Of a stretch of DNA of 64,000 nt, positions 29,101-39,400 are shown piece by piece. The notes beneath the pieces are model-generated. The model was not told the DNA's origin and did no database searches. It saw only the letters and a list, made by a program, of their open reading frames with translations. A program made the position numbers and the translations under genes. How positions within the stretch are numbered: the first letter of the stretch is position 1; every line of letters begins with the position of its first letter. Origin of the DNA: Theristus sp. LFF4_11 (Eukaryota > Nematoda > Chromadorea > Monhysterida > Xyalidae); NCBI GenBank assembly GCA_030248135.1, contig JASANC010001151.1, positions 81,814-145,813 on the forward strand, given 5' to 3'.

Positions 29101-32100
29101 CAAGAGGGCAGTTCGCTTGCCCGTTGCCGAGACACGCCTGTACACTCGGCTCACCGGTCGGACACAGCGCGATTCGACAGCAGCCACCGTTGTAGCAACC
29201 GTAACCTGAATTAAAAGCTAATGATCCGCTGTGGAACACTTTCCATTTCCAAACATTCTGTGAGGCCACCAGTATGGTGGCCAAACGTGGTAGGGCGCTC
29301 AATGCTTTTGTTTGGCTACCACTGGTTGGTTGCCACACAACATATTGAAAAAATGTTTGGAAACGATTTCAAGTGTGTGCAACTGGCACTTCTAGTCATT
29401 CAGACACCCAGATGAAAATTGAACATACCGGTAGCTTACAGCAAACAAGCACATTGAACAACTGCTCTCTCGTACCCTGAGGGCAAGTCGACAGACCGCC
29501 GCCAATGCACGGTTCCAAGGCCGGTTGACCATTGGGACACAGTTGTAAACGGCAGCACAACGCATTCTGGCAAGCAGCACCCAGCGGGCAGTCCGCTTGT
29601 GTCAGGCAACTTTGCAGGCCACTGCTGCCGTCCGCACAACGCATCGCGCAGCATGTGCTCCCAAGACAGTGGAAACCTGAAGTCGATATGGGCGATTATC
29701 AGTGATGTTGCAAAACGACTCTGAGCTTTTGTAATGTTCTCTGTTGTACAGTGTCGGCAGCTATCCAGTATCCACAACTGGTTTCTCAAAGAAAGTAGAG
29801 TTCGTCAACGATGAGACAGACGTCTGGTGGCATATGACTGAATTTCAACTTTGATGACAGCATCCTGTAGAAACCGATTCAGCAACAACACTGAACTATT
29901 GTGGATTTATTCAAACGTGTCCGGACTAAAATGACGTCATTTGCTTTAAAAACGCCCGTTTGTCAGGCACTAATGTCAGTTTGATGTGACTGATTCGACA
30001 GTCATCATTTGTTTACGGGAAGAAACCGGCTAAACGGAAAGTTTGCTATTCTGTGAACGGCAAGCGCATGTTTGGCGGCACATGACGTCATTTCAGTGAG
30101 ACACGTTTAAAAAAATAGGTCATAATCAGCTGGATTGACGCCTAACCTGCCGGGCATTCATTCGCAGCGACGCCAGCACACGGCTGCACACCGAGCACGC
30201 CATCAGGACAACGCGGCACCGGACAGCACGCGCCGTTGACACACGTGGAGCCGGGCGGACACGGCACGCTGCTCGTGCACGGGCCCACTGCTGGCTCGCC
30301 TCCAGGAAAACATCGAATTCGTTAGACTCAAATTCGTCAGCAATAAAGTTCACCAAAGCTGACACTACTTTGCTTTGAACTTTTGCTGAATAACCGTTTT
30401 TTCTGAGTTATTGACAGAGAATCGCTTTCGTACAAATACAGCATGTTTCTTTAAACCTGTTTTATTGTTTAGCAGAATATAGAACCTGCGAAAAATGAAC
30501 CACTGGGATCGGGTAGCAAAGAAAGCATATTTGGCCACAAGAAGGCATATTTGGCCACAAGAAGGCATATTTGGCCACAATAAGGCACATTTGGTGTCTT
30601 TGATTCCACGATCCCGGTTCAATCTTTTTTTAATTCAAATTTCGCGTGCTCGTGCTCTGCGTTCTGCGAAAAAAAACCCTGACAGGCTCGAAGAAACCTG
30701 TTGTATAAAGCAACGCTAACCTGTTGGACAGCGCGGCACCGAGCAGCAACCCTGATAGCCGCGACCATCAACGAAGCAGAACTGATTCGTGGCGGCGAAA
30801 TCGCACGCCAATGGGTCCGGACCACGACAAGGACGAGAGGCGACGGCGCCGTTGGGACAGACGGGCAGCGGGACGGGACAGCAGCCATTGCTGATGCACT
30901 GCGTGTTGTGCGGGCACGCGGGCAGCACGGCGGCACACGCTTGCACGGGAATGTCGCCGTTTGGACATCGTCCCAACGGACAGCACCGATCCTGAAACAT
31001 AGGGTATTCACTTTTTTTGTTTTTCGGCGATTTTCTTTTTTGATACCACACTGAGACGACGGGCATAGCCACTAATTTGGTTACTAAAGTGGCTACTAAA
31101 ACGCGTTTATACATTTTTAGAACACGTGAATGCAATTTTAGTTTCCACTTTAGTAGCCCTCTTAGTATCCATCCACTTAAAAAGCCGTTCAGTACCCAGT
31201 AGCCATGTTAAAGTAAATTTATTGTGAGAAAATCAAAAAATTCCGTACGAATTTGATCTGATTTTTTTCAAATGGAGTATTTTTGCTAGAAAACTTTCAC
31301 CTGGACGCAATATTGTGCTGGCGGGCAAGTGCCGTCGAGCGCACAGACGCCAGCTGGCGGTTGGCCATCGTGGCAGGAGAGAACCACGGGCACCAGAGGG
31401 ACTGGTGCAGGCAGTGGAGGGGGTTGTGCAGGTTGGATCACCAGTGGTGCTGTTGGTGGCGCACAACACGCACCGTGAATGCACTGCAAACCACCGGCAC
31501 ACCCTGTATGAGCGAAACATTGCGCTCGAGCCAGCGATCCGTCTGGACAATTGACTGAAATGTTTCAGGGTCGAACTTTTTGTGATTTTCGTGATTCAAC
31601 ACTTTTTTAAGTGGCCGTACATAAAGTTTGAAAATTAGTTACAATATGGCCGAATAAATGAGGCAGTCCATCAAGGCGGGATCAGTCGCAGACTAGGAGT
31701 TGTCTGTCCTTTTCAAAAGTGCCAGCATAATTCCCAATCATGTGTGCAAGGGAGAAAAAATGAACAGAATAGCACGAAGAATCCTGTTTAAAAATGTTTA
31801 CTCGGCCATTCCGTACATTGTGTCAAGGTTTGTTGCACAAAGGTCGGCGGTGGCAAACAGCACGTGTTCTGGTGGCACGTCGACGGGCCCGGGCAGATGG
31901 GGTGCGCACGGTGGCAAGGACAAATCGCTTGGTGGTGGTGTGGACAGCGGTCTGGCGGAGCAGCAAAGGTGAAATTGAATCCGAGGAAGATGTTAATTCG
32001 AAGTGTCATGTTTCAAAAAACAAACTTTGCAACGCAGCCATGACGCAGATCTGCGCGTGCACGTCAAAGACCGTGCCCGGGGCACACGGGGTGCGTCGCC

Positions 32101-33494
32101 AGACGCCGCAGAGGCTGCTGCAAAAAAAAAACGTTTCTCTCTGCAAAAGCGCCCGGACCAATCAATCAGCCACGGAGGCACCGGATTTTGTGTGTTGCTT
32201 CAAGGCGGAAACACCATTTAGTTTTTTTTGTCCGTACGCACAAACGTCGTTCTAAATCCCGTGCGCAAACTAATCGTGTCCGTAATGCATTAAGATAGCA
32301 CACACGACACGATTTCTAAATCGCGTGGCCATTTTTTACGTGTCGTGTCCGTGCGTACGCACAAAAAACCAATTGCTAAACGCGCCTTCACAGTACCCAC
32401 CCCGGTGCTGCGGGCGCACACTGAAGAAAGTACGCGTTACTGAACGGGTCTGCAGCGAGCAGCGACGTCTGCCAGTTGCACGAGCCGCCCATTTGTGCGT
32501 GCGCGGCCGGCGAAACTACTGAAATTTTCTAATCTAATTTGGACATCCCATTTCGGATCATCAGTGATGCTCGAGATCAGAGGCGATCAAATTTGCTAAG
32601 TCTGCATACGATTGCACCGAAACTGCTGCTGTTGCTGCTGAAACGGACACCCGCCGCTGAACGTCGGCCGGAACGCGTGCGGAATGCCGATTGCGCAGCC
32701 GGGACGCTGCTGACGGCGCACGGACGTGCCGGCGGCACGGGAACTGCTGTTGCTGCTGACGCAACGCTGGAGACGTTGCACGAAACGGGTGCCGTTCGCG
32801 CAGTGCCGTTGCTCCCACTCGCCGATGCCGTTCCACGACTTTCTGAAATGCATAGACGTCATCCACAAGCATCATCGTAAGCTCAGTCATCATCTCACAG
32901 GAGTTTGCAGCTGTCGAGTTTTTGGAACCGGTGGCGCGAAAGTGCAAATTCAAAAAAAAACTCCAAACGTCACACCTTATTTGTGAAAATCAACACAACA
33001 CATGTCGCTATTGAGCGATGGGTTGAATGTTGCAGCACGTTGTTCAAGCATGTGCATGTCTAGTCATTTAGCAAATCCTATGACATCAAATCAACAAATC
33101 CTCAGCAAATTTGTCTTAATTGAAATAAATCCCCTTCTGAATGATCATGTTATAAATTATAGTTACTCCTTAGGTCGACACTGCCAGTATGCTGTGTCAT
33201 CACCGTCCACTGGGTCAAAGTATTGACGGGGATCGCAGACACCGACGTGCTTTTTCGTTTCATCAGAAGAATTGTCTGCGGACGTTGGTTCACTGTTGAG
33301 GTCAACTGCTCGTTTGCATTGCACCACAGCTGTTACTGCATTCGATATTGACAATTTTGAAATGAATTTTAAAACATTTATTATTTTGATAACGAATAAA
33401 CATTTATTAAAAAAATTGAATTTTATATAATAAATTGATTAAATGTTTACTCACCAGACAGTATTATTGAGAAAATAATTGCAGAATTGACCAT
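26117..33494 (-). CDS. Secreted cysteine-rich EB-module protein, 982 aa, 19 exons
   Basis: Exons: 33455-33494, 33167-33335, 32610-32842, 32401-32518, 32026-32117, 31817-31951, 31301-31554, 30721-30991, 30147-30299, 29476-29676, 29017-29205, 28482-28616, 28277-28381, 27659-27850, 26929-27246, 26726-26825, 26511-26599, 26264-26353, 26117-26181 (2949 nt, frame kept). Signal peptide (MVNSAIIFSIILSVTAVVQC), then two repeats of a chitin-binding-like type: C-D-P-R-Q-Y-F ... C ... W ... C-NGT-F, and again with CAPGTVFD. After that come about ten EB-type units of the form CP-G-x-C ... C-NG-CC, then a divergent cysteine-rich end and a basic tail RKRVRNK. EB modules occur in nematode secreted and matrix proteins. 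Introns 8-15 are all phase 1. Intron 11 lacks an AG acceptor (see findings). The alternative acceptors of exons 5 and 17 are less sure. Confidence 0.83.
27299..27619. mobile_element. MITE, family 2, copy a, flanked by 44-bp direct repeats
   Basis: Family description: about 235 bp, imperfect terminal inverted repeats (CTATT..., GGATTTATTCAAACGTGTCC against TTTTTTAAACGTGTCCCACT), with the palindrome TGACGTCA about 35 bases inside each end. This copy (27343-27575, reversed) sits in EB intron 14. A 44-bp sequence containing CAGCCAACATGAAACATCG is present on both sides (27299-27342 and 27576-27619). That is far longer than a normal target duplication. Confidence 0.85.
28633..28897. mobile_element. 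MITE, family 4, copy a, in EB intron 11
   Basis: Ends TACAGTATGGCCAAATAA (left) and GGCCATTCCGTA (right), with about 18-bp imperfect inverted repeats. The interior shares a long block with 31641-31815 (CAGTCCATCAAGGCGGGATC and onward). It lies inside the second of two tandem 46-bp repeats (28898-28980) and stops 16 bases from the start of EB exon 12. Confidence 0.78.
29896..30119. mobile_element. MITE, family 2, copy b
   Basis: Forward copy in EB intron 9, with both TGACGTCA palindromes intact and ends CTATTGTGG and AAAATAGG. Confidence 0.85.
30521..30600. repeat. 20-bp minisatellite, about 3.5 units
   Basis: Unit GAAGGCATATTTGGCCACAA repeats in EB intron 8 with one or two changes per unit. 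Confidence 0.9.
31641..31815. mobile_element. MITE, family 4, copy b, forming an EB 5' splice site
   Basis: The right end (GGCCATTCCGTA) touches EB exon 6. Read on the minus strand, the donor is G plus the element terminus TACGGAATGG, giving GTACGG. The remainder of intron 6 (31555-31640) lies beyond the other end of the element. Confidence 0.78.
32221..32370. mobile_element. 150-bp MITE in EB intron 4 (family 6)
   Basis: Imperfect inverted ends: TTTTTTGTCCGTACGCAC on the left, and GTGCGTACGCACAAAAAA on the right. GC-rich CGTGTCCGT motifs lie inside. Only one copy is in the window. Confidence 0.65.
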
Positions 33495-35036
33495 ATTGGG
33501 TTAGGTGAAAAATTGCCAGCAGGCCGCAATATTTCTACGGTAGAATGGTCGAATGCCGATGACACGCCAACGTGATCCAACACGAAAACAGTGGGCGGAA
33601 GTAACTGCAGTTACGGTATAATTTGAGAAAAAATGTTACTGTTTAGGAATATGAAAGCAGACAACAGGCTGCATGACTCACCAAACTTTAACATCTCGGT
33701 TAGAGCGTCTTCAAAAAAAATTAGTCCATGGTGCTTTCAGAAAATAAAATTGATGGCGAAAATAAGCAACGTAAATTTGTTTGAATTTTCCACGCTCAAT
33801 TCAAAATCGTCGTGCGGATGATATTCTATCGAGTAAAAGATTCTCCATTGTTACCATCAGATGATCATGATTTCACTGAGGCCGTATGGTCGCCGACAAC
33901 AACAGCGGACTGCTGTATCCGTGTGCTTTTGTGTGCCACGGTCGAATTGAGTGTGGAGTGTTGCACACAGCAACCACCGTCGAGTGCAGAATGCAAATCA
34001 TACATTCACTGAGCATGCTCGTCTCTGAATGAATTGATTTCTTTTGCGTTTGGCAGAAACTTGCCGTGGTGCTGTCAGAAAAGTAACAATGAACGCGCGT
34101 ACACGTGCGAAGTGTTTGAATACTGAAACTTGTGAAAAAGTGGCAACCAGACAAGGCTGGTCACACGCCAAGAGCTCTTCAATCTCAATGGACTCCCATA
34201 TTCAATACAGACTAGTGTAGTATTTGACTCTTTCTGCTCAGTTTTTTTCCTTCGTTTTCATTATTCACCAATCACTGAAATCAATGTCGGTCTGTCTGTC
34301 AGTCACTCGTTGAAAAAGCAAAGAGTTGAAACAACCGCAATTACGAAACGAAACAAAATTATAAAAAATGCCTAAAAATCCATTATATCTGCGACAGAAT
34401 TTTAATCATCGATGAGTTTGTTTTTGAACCAGTGCAAGACGATAATTCGTAAGAGGCTAGATGGTGTTTGATGCGCATATAAAGTGACTGCAACTGCAGC
34501 CATGAGGTGTTTGTTTGTGCCCGTGGCGTTTCTACCACCATTTGCGCAGATTACCAGCAGACAGACACAGCTACAGCTAATACAGCCTGCTTTTCAGCTG
34601 TAAGAATACGTGATGGCTGCTTCTACCAGCGAGAATTGGGTCACGCGTTTTATAGTGAGTTTCTCAGCAACGAGCAAACATGCAACCGGTTCTTTGCAAA
34701 AAGTTTTTGGATGAACACGACTGGATTTTGAAATCGAGGCTAAAACAAACATTTCAACTTCGGCAGTTTTCTTGTTCCGTCTCTCGAAGTCCCATACTTT
34801 GAAAATTCTAATGTGGGGGTAAAAAATAAAACACGTGATTGGATACATGTAGTCATGGTATTATTTTTCATGTCCTTGTTCGTATGTTCCGTTTTTATTT
34901 CAAAACTTACAATTGTATGCCGACTTTGTGTCGTAACATATAATAAGGACAATAAAACGACATTGTGTCGTAACATAAAACTGCATGAGTACTCGCCGTA
35001 TGCCCCCGCAAAAAAAACTTGTTTTTCATTGTCACC

Positions 35037-35240
35037 ATCGTGGCCTGGTGGTGGCGCGTTAGACTGTTGTCTGGGCGTTCGGGGGATCGAGCCCCGCCGA
35101 AGGCTGTATAAGCACTTAATGACAGAGAAAAACTCGATGGGCGCCCTATTCGACGGCGTTCTGCACGCTTCTCTGGGTTAGCCCTGGCTGAAAAAAACAT
35201 CGCCTAAATAAAAATTCCAACAAAAAAAAAACAAAACAAA
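35037..35240 (+). mobile_element. tRNA-derived SINE, family 1, copy C
   Basis: The head and body match copies A and B; the tail is A-rich with CAAAA units and not pure (CAA)n. It is the only intergenic copy of this family in the window. Confidence 0.83.
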
Positions 35241-36049
35241 ACCGCATAAAGACGAACTTTAAACAGCATGAAAACGCGCTGGTGCTGCACATATGGGCAT
35301 ACTTGTTTAGTCCGGAAGGTTGGGGCTTGGGGGGCGATGGGGGGTAAGTAACTGGAGCGGGGGCCAAATGGTATTTTGCCTAAAGTTTTGCGGAATTTAC
35401 AGAACATTTGAGCGAAAAAATTTCTGTGCATATGAGGGTATCGACTGCCAATTTCAAAAAAGAATCAGTGTTAGTTACTACGATGCTGATCAGTGATCAC
35501 ATTCACAACAGCGCACGTATTTGTTTGATGTTTACACAACAAAAACGCCACGATTCTTATTTTTTTGGACGTTGAGAAACGGAAGAGGACAAAGCAAAGC
35601 TCGAATTTTAAACATACAATGTCAACGATGATTGGTACACAGCAGAGAGAACGTGGCCCAATCAGCAACCACCACACACCAGCAGTGACCAGCTGCCCGC
35701 TCGCATCGCAGTTCGCACGTGCAATGCGCAAATGGAAATTAAAAAAGCAAATTATTTTCAGTCGGGTTATTCGATTTGTATGCATACTTAAAAGTGATTT
35801 TTTGATTTCTGATCAGAGTTTGCAATCAGGTTGCTTGCAATGAGTCGTTGTAGGTTCCTAATCCTAAACCTAATCCAAAGCCAAGCCTTTTTGATAAGGT
35901 GAAAATGATCAATTTTGTTTTTGCATTTTTTTCTTTCCTGTGTTAAAGGGCAGGGGCCACCGCCGGCCCGCCACTGCACATGCACCTGTTTTAATAATGA
36001 TTCTTGAATGAATGTGGATGTGGTTGGTCGGGTAGGGTAGGGCCTGGAA

Positions 36050-36120
36050 GCGGGGGGGGGGGGGGCGGGGGCGTGTGGACGTGTGGTGGGTCGGTGGGTG
36101 GGTGGCGTGGCGTGGTGGGT
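36050..36120 (+). repeat. G-rich tract upstream of the CPEB start
   Basis: A G12-13 run followed by many GGTGGGTGGGTGG-type blocks. Four or more G-triplets at short spacing could form a G-quadruplex on the coding strand, within 400 bp of the proposed ATG. Confidence 0.6.
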
Positions 36121-36463
36121 GTTGGGTTGTTTGAGTTTTTGTTTTTTTTATTTTTTTGGGGTGTTTCTGTTGCTGGCTTGAAGAAACGCGGTTTTCACTT
36201 TTAAGGATTTTGTCAGCGTTCTTTCCACTTTTGTACGGATCATTTTTACGGCGTCAACAAACAACAACGGCAAGGAAATTAGCGGGTGACATAACGCAAA
36301 CGACACGAGAAGAATATTGTCGCAAGCGCCAACTGAACGAACAGCGCAGTGGTTTCAATTCAACTGGCTGAAAATCTGGAGAATAATCAATCCAGTCTCA
36401 ATCGCGAGCGAACTTGCCCCGCACGCCCTGGGCCACGCTTCCATCCTTAATCGCACACTCGAG

Positions 36464-39400
36464 ATGGAGTTTTCAGGTCGAAACAGTCGTGCTGCGGCGG
36501 CAGAATCACACGAGCAGCAGCAGACTCACTCCCGATTTCAGTGTTATCGTGGCCACTTCGCAAAGTCTCAATCACAACAACAACAACATCAGGCAAAAAC
36601 GCGCTCAAAATCGTCCGATCACGGCCACTACAAGATTAGCATGACCCCTCGCCGTTTCAACGACCAGCAGCAGCGGCGTGCGATGCCGCAAAGTTTGTGC
36701 AACAATAATAAGCGATTGGCAGCTGGCAGCGATCCCAATGGTACTGTCACTCTCGCAGACCTGTGCAGTCGAACTCTGAATTGCAGGCAATCCGCTGATT
36801 GGTCGGTGATGGTGTGATCATGTGAAGCATGCTTCTGTAGTGCACGCACTGCAGTGCATTCAGTTCGATCGACTGTAAAATCGTTTCTTTTTGCGAATTT
36901 TCAATGTGATTTTGTCGCTGAAAACTGAACTGTGTTCCATTCGGTCTCCGTGAAACGTCGTTGTCACACAAAAATATGGGTTTAGTGTGGCAAGGCAATC
37001 ACTTTCATATGTTCAATAAATTAGTCCCAAGAATAAGTTTGTCGCGTCTGTAGCGCAGGTGTAGGACTTTCGTCTACCGTTGTCTGGGTGGAAAGTTCGA
37101 ACCCCGCTGCGGACAAGACACACAGTGACACAAACTAAAGTGACCAATATCTAATGGTCAACACTCTCTCCAGAGCCGACGGTAAATTAGGCTCGGGGCA
37201 GTATTGCCTGCTTCCGCCGGATTTGGTACCTTATGGTTTCCGGAACCGGCGCGCGAACAAATAAATAAATAAAAAAAACTCGAAAAGAACCTGCAGTTAC
37301 TTTGTTTTTATTTATTCATTGCAAAATTGCAACAACGTCGACCGGTTGGTTTTGGTTCACAAACAGTGCACTGGTTTTGCAGAAGTGCAGCAGCAAACGA
37401 TGGGCGATCGAATGACGTACGCACAGGCAGTGCACCACGCACAACAACAACAACAGCAGGCGTACGTGCACGAGCAACAGCAGCATAACAACAGCGAGCA
37501 AGTGCACGGCTCGCCAACACAACACCAGCAGAACACTCACCACGAGCAACAACAACCACATGCGCATGCGCACGGACACGGTCTGTCGAACGGACACCTC
37601 CACCGGGGGGGGGGGGCATGTTTATTCATCATCCATCCTTCAGCAGTGTTTCCATCTCATCACCCCCCACCCACCCACCAACCAATTCGTGATTCTGTTT
37701 TAGAACGCAGCCGTCACCGCACGCACTTGCTGCTCACAATCAATCAGCGAGCATTCTGCAAATCGGCTGTGGTCAGTTTTATAAAAGTGAGTAGTGTCTG
37801 AAAAAGAAAAGTGAGGAGTTTTACTCAAGGGTGTTCCGAAAGTTAGACCATAACGAATTCCGGTTGAAGAATTGAATCTAAAGCTTCTTTTTTTTGACTG
37901 GGGCTTAATATTGTTTTGATATTTTTGCCAAAATCAGCACCGAGTTATTTTATTCTGCTGGTTCACCTGAATAAATTTATTCAAAAATTGTCAAGGTTTA
38001 ACTTTTGTAGCACCCTGGAGTAAAACTCCTCACTTTTCAGACACTACTCACTTTTATAAAACTGACCACTGGGTGCAATACGACACGTGGTGTTTGTATC
38101 GCACTTCCAACATGTTTCAAGGGAACCGGAATGTCTCTGTGAGCAGGCCAACAACAACAACAACAGCAAGTGCTGCCAGTGCAACAGCAACAGTGCACGT
38201 TTGCACCGGAGCAGATGCTGGCCAACTACGGCACACTGGCGAGTGCGTCTGCGTTCGCGTCCACGCACAGCATGCTGCTGCAGCCGCAGAATGCGCTCTG
38301 GAATGCCAATGGTCTCTGGTCGACCAATCTTGCTAATAGCAATGCACATTCATTTGTGTTATTGACGGTCACTATTGTTGACAGGCATGTTGATCCAGCA
38401 ACAGCCGCTGACACACGAACAGGCACTTGGCATGGCGGCGGTCGCCACTTATGCGCCGAATGGTCAGTTCTTTTTTGTTGCCAGTTATGTGGCGAATGGT
38501 CAGTTTTTGTTGCCCGTGACGTGACAACCAACAACGGTCTGCCGTAATCCGTTGTTTCCATCAGTGTCGAGTCACAACAACAACATGGGCGACTCAAACA
38601 ACAACACGCTGCTGCCAGCACAGACGTTCATGGGCACGAGCACGATGCCTGCTGCCAGCTGCCTCTATTCTACTTCGATGGTGCGCTAACTCGCTGCACT
38701 TGTGTCTGCCACGTATTATGTTTTCGTGCGAAGGAGGCGGAGTATTGTTGAATGATGTGTGGAAAAGCCGCACAGCTAAAAAAGCTGTTTCGCGCCCAAA
38801 CGTAGTTCGAATAGGTAATAAAATAAACTACAGGGTGTCCCAGAAAAAACAACAAAAGTAAATGGCTCGTGCGGCCGACTGGTTACAGGTGAAGCCATAA
38901 AATTTGAAACGCTTTTAGAAGAACTAAGGTGCACATTTTTTGTGTTCAATTTTTATCTCGAAATTTTACTTTTTAATAATACTAGCCAATTGACCCGAGC
39001 GTATGTGGCTTAATCAATGCCAAGCCTTTTTGGTGAAGTGGCATTGACTTAGAAAGAAAAAAAAACAGTAACGTTTATTGAATAATAACTCTGAAAAAAA
39101 TTTACCTTGTGCTGCCGTGAAGTCGCTTACAATACAATATTTTTAATGTATTTAAATAACTAAAAAATGCGAAGTTTGTGATTTTGCTATTTTTACCCGT
39201 TTACCCTAACCGAAGGCAAGCCTTTTTGTAAGTGAAGTAAAATTGAATAAAAAATATAAAAACTAACTTTTTTCATTTACCCGTTTTAAAAAGCTAATGC
39301 TTTTTTACCCGTTTACCTAAGCCAAGCCTTTTTTGTAAAGTGAAAATGCGAAGTTTATGACTTTGCTATTTTTCCCCGTTAACCCTAAGTCAAGCCTTTT

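Larger units (their letters stand above)
33495..36463. other. Intergenic region between divergent EB and CPEB genes
   Basis: Should hold the promoters of both genes. It contains a SINE at 35037-35240 and a G-rich block at 36050-36120. A TATAAA-like motif at about 34479 precedes a 33-codon ORF with no recognised similarity, which I do not call as a gene. Confidence 0.45.

Noticed and set aside
30521..30600. CRISPR-like repeat array
   Set aside because: Units are directly tandem without spacers and lie in an intron of a eukaryotic gene.
34502..34606. Small ORF preceded by a TATAAA-like motif
   Set aside because: 33 codons, no clear signal peptide or similarity, and chance ORFs of this size are common.
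37704..37768. Extra CPEB exon after tgttttag
   Set aside because: Joining it to exon 2 at the available phase creates an immediate TAA, and exon 2 joins well to 38147.
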